From an uncultured Anaerolineae bacterium (GTDB lineage Bacteria > Chloroflexota > Anaerolineae > J036 > Brachytrichaceae), in NCBI GenBank assembly GCA_937959265.1, contig CALGMA010000004.1, forward strand, positions 62,001-126,000: DNA of 64,000 nucleotides, written 5' to 3'. The notes beneath the pieces were generated by a model, which made no database searches, had not been told where the DNA came from, and was given only the letters and a program-made list of their open reading frames with translations. Shown here one piece after another: positions 25,510 through 34,330 of the stretch. The position numbers and the translations under genes are program-made. Each line of letters opens with the position of its first letter. Position 1 is the stretch's first letter.

Positions 25510-25650
25510 TCATGCCAGGCGGTCCGGCTTGCCCAGCTGGCTACGCCGACGCCGCCGTAATGCTACGCCCACTGCTGAGGCGATGGGCATCACCACCAGC
25601 AAGCAGGCCACGCCGATGAGGAAGACTTCACCTGGGCCGACTGTCGTCAT
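25510..25650 (-). CDS. Possible small single-TM membrane protein
   Basis: A 46-codon frame reads MTTVGPGEVFLIGVACLLVV and continues MPIASAVGVA to a strongly basic tail, RRRRRSQLGKPDRLA. One TM helix with a positive C-terminus is a believable membrane mini-protein, and nothing else is coded in this 366-bp spacer (25398-25763). There is no strong ribosome site (AAGAATAAG at best) and no family is recognised, so this is tentative. Confidence 0.4.
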   Translation of the reverse strand: MTTVGPGEVFLIGVACLLVVMPIASAVGVALRRRRRSQLGKPDRLA

Positions 25651-25763
25651 GATGCTTATTCTTGCACAGAGCGACGCGCCGACGCCGGGCATGATGCGGT
25701 CTGCTGTGCAGGTCCGTCCTGCTGACGAGAGCGTTATACACTTCGAGAGGGGATTCTGGTTGG

Positions 25764-27113
25764 ATGCGTAGCTTCGGTCCCTATACCAACCTGGTGGAGA
25801 TCGGACGGGGTGGCATGGCTGTGGTCTATCGCGCTACTGCGCCGGATGGCCGGCTGGTCGCGCTGAAGTTGCTGCCGCCGCACCTGGCCGCCGACCCAAC
25901 AATGCGCGCGCGCTTCGAGCAGGAGAGTCACCTGGGCCTGGACCATCCGAACATCGTGCGCGTCAACCGGTCGGGCATGGTAGATGGCACGCCGTACATT
26001 GAGATGGAATATGTGGCGGGGGAGTCGCTCGACCGGCTGGTTGCGCGTGCTGGGCCGCTCTCGCCGGAAGCGGCAGCGCGTATCTTGCTTGATGCCGGAC
26101 GCGCCCTGGATTATGCTCACGCATGCGGGGTGATTCACCGCGACGTCAAACCCAGCAACGTCATCGTCCGGACGGACGGAAGCGCCATGTTGGCCGACTT
26201 CGGCGTGGCCAAGGCAATGGGCGTCACTGCCCATACGGCCACGATGACGCGTGTTGGATCGGTGTTCTTCATGTCGCCCGAGCAGGCCGCCGGCGCGTTT
26301 GAGATCACGCCGGCGTCCGACATCTACTCATTGGGTGCGACGGCATACTACGCGCTGACCGGTCACGCACCGTTCGAAGCCGGCACTGATGTGGCGATTG
26401 CGCGCCAGCACATCGAGCAGTTGCCCCGGCACGTCAGCGATCTGCGACCTGCCGTCCCACGCACTGTCGGCGACGTGGTGATGTGGGCGTTGCAAAAGTC
26501 GCCGTCGCAGCGGCCAGCGTCTGCTGGTGCATTCGCCCGGAGCTTCGCGGCGGCGCTGCGCACACCCTCGCCGCTGCAGCCTCGACCCCAAGCAGCGCCC
26601 AAGCGGGCGTCTGCCTTCGCCGGCAGGTCGGCACCAGCGGATACGGTGCTGGAGCACAACGAGCGCACGCCGGCCTGGTTGCTGGCCGGCTTCGTCGGGA
26701 TGGCTGTGCTGACGTGTCTGGCCGTGTTTGCCGTCTTGCTCTTGCTCCCGAGCCGACCCACCCCTCGTCCCACGCCCACGCGTGCGCTGCCGCAGGCCAC
26801 GGCACAGCCGGTGCTATCCATCTTCACCGTTCAACCGACTGACACGCCGGCCAGCGTACTAGTGCCGGCGACGGCTACGCAGGGGCCGATGGTGCCTGCC
26901 TTGCCCGTGCTGGTTGCAACAGCCACGCCGCAGCGCATCCTCCCCGCGCCGGCGCCAACGCGCGCGCCGATCATTCCGCTTACGCCGATCACGTCGGACG
27001 CGACGCCGCCTCCGCCGGCGCCAACGCCACTTCCCCCCCTGCCGGTGACCGACACGCCTCTCCCGTCGCCTCTGCCGACGCCTGGGATCATCGTGGTCAC
27101 AGCAGGGCCGTAG
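25764..27113 (+). CDS. PknB-type membrane Ser/Thr protein kinase
   Basis: The 449-residue product has a complete Hanks-type kinase domain (1-275): glycine loop GRGGMAVVY (14-22), ATP-site lysine in VALKLL (K35), catalytic VIHRDVKPSN (124-132), DFG (145-147) and APE-equivalent SPEQ. A single TM helix (about 305-328) precedes a Thr/Pro-rich extracytoplasmic tail (TPRPTPTRALP) without PASTA repeats. So it senses outside, if at all, through a disordered stalk. It is the first gene of a plus-strand block with a secreted protein, an EAD protein and an nSTAND NTPase, and may signal to them. Confidence 0.93.
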   Translation: MRSFGPYTNLVEIGRGGMAVVYRATAPDGRLVALKLLPPHLAADPTMRARFEQESHLGLDHPNIVRVNRSGMVDGTPYIEMEYVAGESLDRLVARAGPLSPEAAARILLDAGRALDYAHACGVIHRDVKPSNVIVRTDGSAMLADFGVAKAMGVTAHTATMTRVGSVFFMSPEQAAGAFEITPASDIYSLGATAYYALTGHAPFEAGTDVAIARQHIEQLPRHVSDLRPAVPRTVGDVVMWALQKSPSQRPASAGAFARSFAAALRTPSPLQPRPQAAPKRASAFAGRSAPADTVLEHNERTPAWLLAGFVGMAVLTCLAVFAVLLLLPSRPTPRPTPTRALPQATAQPVLSIFTVQPTDTPASVLVPATATQGPMVPALPVLVATATPQRILPAPAPTRAPIIPLTPITSDATPPPPAPTPLPPLPVTDTPLPSPLPTPGIIVVTAGP

Positions 27114-27242
27114 GGTGAGATGTGCAATTCCACAGAATCGGCCTATACTCGAATGGCGATGCCGTGCGTCGCTCGTGGGGTGCGACGATCCTTGCGCTTA
27201 TGCACTTCTGGCGAGTGACAAAGCGGCTATGTCGAGGGGACG

Positions 27243-28004
27243 GTGACCGAAGCAATGAACACGCCAGCTCGATTCTGTTTGGCATTGCGGTTGTTGATCT
27301 TCCTCGGCCTCCTCTGGCCTTCGGCTACGCTGGCGCCCGCCGGACACGGCATGGCGCTAGGTGTACCGGCTGGCCATGTTGCGTCGGTGAACATTGGCTT
27401 CGGTGACGTTTGGAACACCAATTTCGGCATGCTGGCGCTGCAGCCGAGCGATGCATCGGGCCTTCGCTTTACCGGCGTAATGACCGATGCTGGCAATCTT
27501 CGTGCACGTGGCATCGTGACCGGCACGTTGGCCGACGATGGTCGCCTGAGTGGCGTCTGGAGCGTCGGCAGCCAGCGCGGTGTGTTCTCCAACTTGACGC
27601 TGGACGCTCGAGGCGAGACCTTTAGCGGCGCAGCCAGCAGATACACCGTCTGGTGCGGCGCGCGGCTGGGTAAGCCGCTGCCACCGGGCTGTGCTTTCTC
27701 CGGCCAGTGGACGATCGAGCTAAACGGCGCCGGTGCCGGCACGGCTACGCTCACGCAGACCGGCTTGTCCGTCTCCGGCAGCTACAGCACCAAGCTGGCC
27801 AGTGGCCGGCTCACCGGTTCGGTGACGTTCGTGAACGGCCTGCCGATGCTCAACGGCAAATGGAGCACCGCGCGTAGCGGTGGCCTGTTCAAGGCTTATT
27901 TGACGGGGTTCGATGCCCGGCAGTTTCAGGGTAACTTCGATGGCAAACTCGCGTTCTGTGGCTGGCGGAACGGCATGGTGAAGCCGGCCGCATGCCTCAA
28001 GTGA
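27243..28004 (+). CDS. Secreted protein of unknown function
   Basis: The 253-residue product has a signal peptide (about 1-32, RFCLALRLLIFLGLLWPSAT), then a beta-rich body with repeated glycine turns: GRLSGVWSVGSQRGVFSNLT, GSYSTKLASGRLTGSVTF, NGKWSTARSGGLFKAYLT. Two similar halves each carry a G.W....G pattern, suggesting an internal duplication or small barrel. No enzyme motif is seen. The start may be GTG 27243 (GAGGGG 3 bp upstream) or ATG 27255. Its stop overlaps the next start (TGATG), linking it to the EAD-nSTAND pair. Confidence 0.75.
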   Translation: MTEAMNTPARFCLALRLLIFLGLLWPSATLAPAGHGMALGVPAGHVASVNIGFGDVWNTNFGMLALQPSDASGLRFTGVMTDAGNLRARGIVTGTLADDGRLSGVWSVGSQRGVFSNLTLDARGETFSGAASRYTVWCGARLGKPLPPGCAFSGQWTIELNGAGAGTATLTQTGLSVSGSYSTKLASGRLTGSVTFVNGLPMLNGKWSTARSGGLFKAYLTGFDARQFQGNFDGKLAFCGWRNGMVKPAACLK

Positions 28005-29290
28005 TGCCGGCCTCCATCGCTGCTGCACCCACGTTGCGTGAAGCGCTCGCCTCGGCCTTCAGTCTGGCCGAGCTTAGGGTCGCGCTGGCCGATTTAGGGA
28101 TAAACCCGGAGAGCATCCCGCAGTACGATGGCGGCATCGAGCTGTGGGCGCTGGAGATAGTAAACTACTTCCAACGTCGGGGCCGGCTGGACGAACTGAT
28201 TGCCCATTGCGCTAAAGAGCGTCCCAATCTGCCCTGGCAGCAAATGGCCGAGGCGCATCGCCAGGCGCTGACGCGACTCGATGTGACCAATGCGGCGGAA
28301 CGTGACGCAGGCGACGCATTTCGCGACATTCAGCGCGGCCTCAGTGCGCTGGAGAAGCTGGCGCGTGATCCGACTGCCCGGCCGTTGATCCTGCGCATAC
28401 GCGATGACCTGCAGGATGCCAGCGATTACATCATCCGGCTGAGCAGCTACAAACACCTGCACGACGAATTCCAGGAGTTGCAAGTGCGCTACAGCGTGAT
28501 CGAGCGCGACTGTCGCAGCGTGGAAACCGACGAGACTGCCTGGAACACACTGGCCGAGTACCTCACCCAGTGGGATGGCATCATCAGCCGGCTGCTGGCG
28601 ATCGCTGCACAGCCGAGCTTCGCCCCGAGCAATGTGGCGTGGACAACGCGCCTGACGCAGGCACAGCGCAGCGTGCGCGATGCGCTGGAGACACAAACAA
28701 TCTCGCCCTTGGCAAACGTGCTACCCGCAGTGCGACGCTTATTGGAACGCGAGCCATCGCTGGTAAACGCCAAGATATTCGAGGTGGTGCGCGCCATGTT
28801 GCAGCGCGGTGTAATCCCGCAGTTGGTTGAGCTGCGCGAGGCGCTGGCACAGCGCCGGGTGGACTCCATTAGCCTAGACGAACTCGCTCGAGGCATCGAA
28901 TCGCTCAAGGGCCTGCGCGACCGGCTGCAGGTGCTGGTGACTGAACACGACCGCTGGCAGCGCATGGAGGACGAACTCAACCCAATCGCCAGCAACTTGA
29001 GCCGCAACCCAGAGGTGCTGGCGCAGAGCTGGCCCTTCGTCAGCAGCCTGGCGCACGAAATGCTGGATGGTCTGCAGGAGGATTGGGCGACCGCAATTCT
29101 GACGCTCGATGCGCGAATTCAGGAGCGATTGGCCGCCGGCGATGTGCCGCGCGCCCGGCCGCTTTACTATCAGTTCCATAGCCGGGTCAGTAATCGCTTC
29201 AGAATTGTGGATGATGATCTGCTGGAAGTGGTGGAGGCATTACAAAAGATCGGCGACAGTATGCAAGGTTTCTTGAGAGGACTCTTGTAA
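28004..29290 (+). CDS. Effector-associated-domain (EAD1-like) helical protein
   Basis: The 428-residue product opens with an effector-associated domain (residues about 8-75): LREALASAFSLAELRVALAD, GGIELWALEIVNYFQRRGRL, DELIAHCAKERPNLPW. This is the EAD1 pattern, a death-domain-like adaptor used in bacterial STAND conflict systems. The remaining 350 residues are helical and charged, with no catalytic motif (LRDRLQVLVTEHDRWQRMED). The start is ATG 28004 inside the upstream stop (TGATG); ATG 27992 is possible. The nSTAND gene begins 1 bp after its stop. I infer an adaptor or effector-recruiting subunit. Confidence 0.8.
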   Translation: MPASIAAAPTLREALASAFSLAELRVALADLGINPESIPQYDGGIELWALEIVNYFQRRGRLDELIAHCAKERPNLPWQQMAEAHRQALTRLDVTNAAERDAGDAFRDIQRGLSALEKLARDPTARPLILRIRDDLQDASDYIIRLSSYKHLHDEFQELQVRYSVIERDCRSVETDETAWNTLAEYLTQWDGIISRLLAIAAQPSFAPSNVAWTTRLTQAQRSVRDALETQTISPLANVLPAVRRLLEREPSLVNAKIFEVVRAMLQRGVIPQLVELREALAQRRVDSISLDELARGIESLKGLRDRLQVLVTEHDRWQRMEDELNPIASNLSRNPEVLAQSWPFVSSLAHEMLDGLQEDWATAILTLDARIQERLAAGDVPRARPLYYQFHSRVSNRFRIVDDDLLEVVEALQKIGDSMQGFLRGLL

Positions 29291-29291
29291 T

Positions 29292-32200
29292 ATGGCGGTG
29301 AGGAGTCGGATGTCGCGCCGGCTCCAATATCTCATTCTCGATTGCTTGTTTCCGATGACTGCTCAGCCCGCTCCCCAGGCCATGCCCTATGCGATGCCCT
29401 ATGCGACGCTGCCGGAGCTGCGCGCCGAACATGCCCGCTTGCTCACCGAGCGGTCGCGCCAAGGTGAAGAGGGCAGTGCGACCGAATTCCTGCAGCAGGT
29501 GGCCGAGTTCATTCGGCGCGGTGCAGCCACCGGCGCTTATATTGATGACGAAGAAGACCGACGCGGCGTCCAGAGCCTGCTCGATTTTTGGGCAAATGTG
29601 CTCTACCGTGCGGGCGGACAGCCGGGCATCCAAATCGAGACGCCCGATCCGACGCTGGCCGACTTCGACTTCTCGCTTGCGCCCGAACTGCCGGACGAGC
29701 CTTGCCCATATCGTGGCCTGGATGCCTTTCGCGAAGCAAACAGCGCGTTCTTCTTCGGTCGCGAGAAGCTAGTAGACGAGCTGCTGGCGCAATTGCAGCA
29801 TGAGCGCCTGTTGGCGCTGGTGGGTTCATCGGGCAGCGGCAAGTCCTCGATCGTGTTCGGCGGCTTGTTGCCCCGGCTCAAGCAGGGCATGGGTGCGCAC
29901 TGGCGCTACCTCGTCATGGTGCCCGGCGAGGATCCACTGGCCAACTTGGCGCGCGCGGCGATCTTGCTCGTCCCGAAAGGACAGGCAGATGATTTAGGCC
30001 TCTCTGCTAAGTCACGGCTCATCTTTGCCGAAGACGGCTTCCGACGCGATCCGAATTACCTGGCCAGCCTGGCCGGCGAAACGGGTGACGCGCCGGTGGT
30101 GCTGGTGGTGGACCAGTTCGAGGAAGCGTTCACGCTGTGCACCGACGATGACGCGCGCAAAGCGTTCGCTGATCAGCTAATTGGCTTGACGCAAGCGGCC
30201 GATCTGCCCCATCGCGTGATCCTTACCATGCGCACCGATTTCGTGGACGGCGTCGCTCGCTTGCCGGCGCTCAAGCCGCTGTTCGATCGGGCACAGGTGG
30301 ATGTGCGGGCGATGGGTATCGAGGAGCTGCGCGCTGCCATCGAGAAGCCGGCAGAAAAGGTCGGTTTGAAGTTCGACGAGGGTATCGTCAGCAATTTGAT
30401 CGAGACCATCCTGGGCGAACAAGCCGGGCTGCCTTTGTTGCAATTCACCTTGCTCAAGCTGTGGGAGAAGCGCAAGCGCAATCGCATTACTGCCGATGTG
30501 TATCGCGAGGTCGGCGATCCACGCCAGGCGCTTAGCCGCAGCGCCGAGGCATTCTATGAAGGACTGATCTATCAGAATCAGGTCACGGCTAAGCTCATCC
30601 TGATGAGGATGGTGCGGCCGGTGCTCGAAGGCGGGCGCGAGTTCACTAGTAACCGCATCCCACTGTCCGGCGTCTTCGAGATGGGCGAGCCGAGGGATCG
30701 CGTCGAGGAAGTGCTGCGCCGGCTGATCTTCGAAGAGCGACTGGTCAAGCTGAGTGGTGTGGAGTTGGCGGATCCACATATGTCACTGGCGGAGTTGGCG
30801 AGCCAGCGCGGCCCCTCGGGCGAGGTGCCACAGATCGAAGTGGCACATGAGGCGCTGGTGCGCAACTGGCCTCGGCTGGTCGCCTGGCTGGACGAAGCGC
30901 GGGTGGCGCTGCGCAAGCGCTTCGCCCTGACACAGGCAGCACGTGAATGGATCGCTAGCGCCGATGGGTCGGTTGGCGGGCGAGATACCAGCCTTTTGCT
31001 GCGCGGCCGGCTGTTGGAAGAAGCAGAGGCCTATCCCGACCTGAATGCAGAGGAGCGGGAATTCGTGCAGGCCAGTCGTGACGCTGCACTCGCCGAGGAG
31101 CGCGCCAAGGAGGAAGCTCGCAGGCGAGAGATCGAACAAGCGCGTGCGCTGGCCGAAGCCGAGCGCCTGCGCGCAGAGGAGCAACGGCGCGCTAACGCTC
31201 GGCTGCGCCGTCGCGCCATTCTGCTGGTGGGTGCACTGACGCTGAGCACTGCGCTGGCGATCATCGCCTGGTTGTCGGCACAACAGGCTGCAACCAGCGC
31301 GATCCGGGCTAACATCGCGAGCACGCAGGCTGTGCTGCAGCAAGCCACAGCTCAGGCCGAAGCCATCAACGCCTTGCAGGCCAACGTGACCGCCCAAGCC
31401 GCCAAGAGCACGGCGCAGGCGGCCAAGGAGCTGGCCGAGGCCAACGAGAGCCAGGCCGAAGCAGCCGCGGAGCTGGCGCTCGATTTGAGGGCAACGGCCG
31501 ACGCAGCCGCGTCGCTGGCTCGGTCTGCCGAACGCATCGCCGAGTCCCGTCGCTTGGCTGCCGAGGCGAACGTCTTGCTCAACGTCAGCGTGCTCGAGAG
31601 TTTGCGCGCCGCAGTCGCAGCGATCACTACCACGCTGCCCGAAGAGACGCCTCAGGATGCCGTGGATGCGCTCCAGCGCATCATGGAGCAGCCCTTGCCC
31701 AGGCTCCGGCTGGTCGGACACACAGGGCCGATCGTTGGCGCCCAGTTTTCGCCCGATGGCGATCTGATCGCTACCGCCGGCGCTGACGGGATCGTGCACA
31801 TCTGGGATCGGGCGAGTGGTGCGCTGCGCGCTCGACTGGATGGCAACACATCACTGATCAACAGTCTGCAGTTCTCACCCGATGGGGCATTCATCCTGAC
31901 GGCCAGCGACGACGGCGCAGCACGCATTTGGAACGTGCGACCAGCTGCTGGCGTGGATGTCAGCCAGCCAATCATCATGTTGCAAGGCACAGGCGGCTCG
32001 CTCAACAGTGCAGCCTTCTCATCGGATGGTGCGTACGTGGTCACAGCCGGCGTGGATCAAGAAGTGCGCATCTGGGACGTGCGCAGCAGCCAGGTGATCA
32101 CCTCGCTGAGCGGTGGACATACTGCAGCGATCAACATGGCTGCCTTCTCGCCCGATGGCCTGCGTGTCGTTACCGCCAGCGACGATGGCACGGCGCGCAT

Positions 32201-33647
32201 CTGGGATGCGCGCTCCGGCGAGCTGCTTCAGCCTGTGCTGGGCGGACCTGGTGGTCCACCACTGAAGGTTGCGCGCTTCTCACCCGATGGCACTGCAATC
32301 TTGACTGGCGGTGAAGATGGCGTCGGCCGGCTGTGGCCCGCGACGACATTCACCGATGCAGTACCTTTTGCCGGCCAGCCGATCGGTGAGCTGCGTGGGC
32401 ACGACCTGGCCATTCGCAGCGCCGATTTCTCCCCCGATGGCAAGCTGATCGTTACGGCGGGCGATGATGGTGTCGCGCGCGTGTGGAACATCGAGACGCT
32501 GCGGGTTGCACAGGCGCAACAACAGCAGTGGAGCATTGAGACACCACGGCCAACATTGGTACTGCGCGAACATCGCAACGCGGTGTTCGGCGTGCATTTT
32601 TCACCTGACGGAAGCAGCATAGTCACAGCAGGCGCCGATGGCATCGCGCTGGTGTGGAACCTGCAGCCCGGCGCCGTGGTTGTCGCATTTCAGGGGCATA
32701 CCGGTAGCGTGAACAGCGCTCAATTCTCGCCCGATGGTGCTTTTGTCCTGACAGCCAGCGACGATCGCACGGCGCGGATCTGGGACCTGACCGGTCAGGT
32801 CGTCCTCACGCTCATCAATCGCGTCACGCCGCAGCTCGTGGATGACGCTCCGAACGCTGGCGCGTCGGCGCCAGCCGAGGGTTCGCCTGCGGTGATCAAC
32901 GAAGCCCAATTTACGCTCGACGGCAGGCGCGTGGCCCTGGCAAGCTTGAACAGCACGGCCGTCATCAGCGATTTGCAAAGCGACGCACCGGTGACGCCGC
33001 TGATCGGCCACCGCGGGCCGGTGCTGAGTGTGGCGTTCTCACCAGACGGCAGGCGCGTGGCCACAGCCAGCGAGGATCGCACGTGCCGTGTGTGGAACGC
33101 GGTGACTGGCTTACCCATACACGTGCTTGAGGGTCATGATGACAAGGTCGAAAGTGTGTCGTTCTCGCCCGATGGCAATTTGCTGGCTTCGGCTAGTGCC
33201 GACGGCACCGTGCACTTGTGGGACGGATTCGGCAACTCGGCGGGGGTGCTGCGCGGGCATACCGGTGTGGTGTGGAGCGTTGCCTTCTCACCTGGCGGCG
33301 ATTTGTTGGTTACGGCAAGCGAAGACGGCACGGCACGCATCTGGGATGCGTTGAGCGGCGAAGAACAACTCGTCATTAGTGGTCACACGTCCGGCGTGAA
33401 CAGCGCTGCTTTCTCGCCGGATGGGCGCATTGTCGCGACTGCTGGTTCGGATCGCTCGGTGCGCTTGTGGGATGCCGAGACCGGCCGCCCCTTGGCCAGC
33501 TTCGCTTTGCATTCTGATCGGGTGCTGAGCGTGGCATTCTCGCCGGATGGTCGCTATGTTGTCACTGCTTCTGCCGATGGCACGGCGCTCGTGCTCATCT
33601 ATCGGCTGGAAGACTTGCTGGCCCTGGCGTTGGCATTGGCGCAGTGA
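29292..33647 (+). CDS. nSTAND1-type NTPase with TM helix and 14 WD40 repeats
   Basis: A 1451-residue signalling protein. Residues about 40-110 are a helical N-terminal module (LPELRAEHARLLTERSRQGE). The linker CPYRGLDAFREANSAFFFGR leads to the STAND NTPase: Walker A VGSSGSGKSS (177-186), Walker B VVLVVDQFEE (269-278), RVILTMRTDFVDG sensor, then the helical arm EVAHEALVRNWPRLVAWLDE. A coiled coil, a TM helix (about 640-660) and an Ala-rich stalk separate it from 14 WD40 repeats (about 805-1450; core FSPDG...TAS.DGTARIWD), enough for two seven-bladed propellers. ATG 29292 has GAGAGGA 10 bp upstream; 29355 is an alternative. The propellers are probable sensors that gate NTP-driven oligomerisation. 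Confidence 0.93.
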   Translation: MAVRSRMSRRLQYLILDCLFPMTAQPAPQAMPYAMPYATLPELRAEHARLLTERSRQGEEGSATEFLQQVAEFIRRGAATGAYIDDEEDRRGVQSLLDFWANVLYRAGGQPGIQIETPDPTLADFDFSLAPELPDEPCPYRGLDAFREANSAFFFGREKLVDELLAQLQHERLLALVGSSGSGKSSIVFGGLLPRLKQGMGAHWRYLVMVPGEDPLANLARAAILLVPKGQADDLGLSAKSRLIFAEDGFRRDPNYLASLAGETGDAPVVLVVDQFEEAFTLCTDDDARKAFADQLIGLTQAADLPHRVILTMRTDFVDGVARLPALKPLFDRAQVDVRAMGIEELRAAIEKPAEKVGLKFDEGIVSNLIETILGEQAGLPLLQFTLLKLWEKRKRNRITADVYREVGDPRQALSRSAEAFYEGLIYQNQVTAKLILMRMVRPVLEGGREFTSNRIPLSGVFEMGEPRDRVEEVLRRLIFEERLVKLSGVELADPHMSLAELASQRGPSGEVPQIEVAHEALVRNWPRLVAWLDEARVALRKRFALTQAAREWIASADGSVGGRDTSLLLRGRLLEEAEAYPDLNAEEREFVQASRDAALAEERAKEEARRREIEQARALAEAERLRAEEQRRANARLRRRAILLVGALTLSTALAIIAWLSAQQAATSAIRANIASTQAVLQQATAQAEAINALQANVTAQAAKSTAQAAKELAEANESQAEAAAELALDLRATADAAASLARSAERIAESRRLAAEANVLLNVSVLESLRAAVAAITTTLPEETPQDAVDALQRIMEQPLPRLRLVGHTGPIVGAQFSPDGDLIATAGADGIVHIWDRASGALRARLDGNTSLINSLQFSPDGAFILTASDDGAARIWNVRPAAGVDVSQPIIMLQGTGGSLNSAAFSSDGAYVVTAGVDQEVRIWDVRSSQVITSLSGGHTAAINMAAFSPDGLRVVTASDDGTARIWDARSGELLQPVLGGPGGPPLKVARFSPDGTAILTGGEDGVGRLWPATTFTDAVPFAGQPIGELRGHDLAIRSADFSPDGKLIVTAGDDGVARVWNIETLRVAQAQQQQWSIETPRPTLVLREHRNAVFGVHFSPDGSSIVTAGADGIALVWNLQPGAVVVAFQGHTGSVNSAQFSPDGAFVLTASDDRTARIWDLTGQVVLTLINRVTPQLVDDAPNAGASAPAEGSPAVINEAQFTLDGRRVALASLNSTAVISDLQSDAPVTPLIGHRGPVLSVAFSPDGRRVATASEDRTCRVWNAVTGLPIHVLEGHDDKVESVSFSPDGNLLASASADGTVHLWDGFGNSAGVLRGHTGVVWSVAFSPGGDLLVTASEDGTARIWDALSGEEQLVISGHTSGVNSAAFSPDGRIVATAGSDRSVRLWDAETGRPLASFALHSDRVLSVAFSPDGRYVVTASADGTALVLIYRLEDLLALALALAQ

Positions 33648-33691
33648 ATGCGACGCGTGACGGAGGAGGCGCGCACATATAATCCCGCCCC

Positions 33692-34306
33692 ATGGACGAC
33701 CTCTCCAAAGTTGCCAGCGAAGTGCGCGCTTGCACGTTGTGCGGATTGTCGGCCGGCCGCAAAAACGCCGTCCCCGGCGAAGGTCCTTCTCGCGCCGAGG
33801 TCATGCTGATCGGCGAAGGGCCGGGCTTTCACGAAGATCAGCAAGGCCGGCCATTCGTCGGCCCGTCGGGGCAATTTTTGACCGAGTTACTGGCCAGCGC
33901 AGGTTACAAGCGCGAGGATGTGTTCATTACCAACGTGGTGAAGTGCCGTCCGCCGGGCAACCGCGATCCATTGCCCGAAGAAATCCAGGCGTGCTCCCAC
34001 TACCTCGATCGGCAGATCGCGTTGATCAACCCGAAGGTCATTGTCACATTGGGCCGATTCTCGATGGCCAAGTGGTTCCCCGGCCAGAAGATCTCGGTGG
34101 TGCATGGCAAAGCCAAGCGCATTGATGGGCGTGTGGTGGTGGCCATGTTCCATCCGGCGGCGGCGTTGCATCAGCAATCGCTGCGCAGCCTGATCGAGGA
34201 AGACTTCCGCCGGCTGCCGGAAATTGTCGAGTCGGCACTGGCTGAAGAAGCACGCGCAACACCTAAGCCATCCGACAGCGCGGGCGAACAGCTCAGTTTG
34301 TTCTGA
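33692..34306 (+). CDS. Family-4 (iron-sulfur) uracil-DNA glycosylase
   Basis: A 204-residue type-4 UDG. Four cysteines (C14, C17, C85, C101) are positioned for the 4Fe-4S cluster. Motif 1 is GEGPGFHEDQQGRPFVG and NVVKCRPPGNRDPLPEEIQA is the cluster loop; the C-terminal active-site motif is MFHPAAAL. It removes uracil from DNA arising by cytosine deamination and is common in thermophiles. TATAAT lies at 33678-33683, only 8 bp before the ATG, so the message is probably leaderless and independent of the nSTAND gene. Confidence 0.94.
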   Translation: MDDLSKVASEVRACTLCGLSAGRKNAVPGEGPSRAEVMLIGEGPGFHEDQQGRPFVGPSGQFLTELLASAGYKREDVFITNVVKCRPPGNRDPLPEEIQACSHYLDRQIALINPKVIVTLGRFSMAKWFPGQKISVVHGKAKRIDGRVVVAMFHPAAALHQQSLRSLIEEDFRRLPEIVESALAEEARATPKPSDSAGEQLSLF

Positions 34307-34330
34307 TGGCACAGGTGACACGTTAGCGCC

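Noticed and set aside
31700..33600. DNA-level tandem repeat or CRISPR-like array
   Set aside because: Periodic similarity is explained by WD40 blades in the nSTAND protein; units are 120-150 bp and diverged, with no fixed repeat-spacer pattern.
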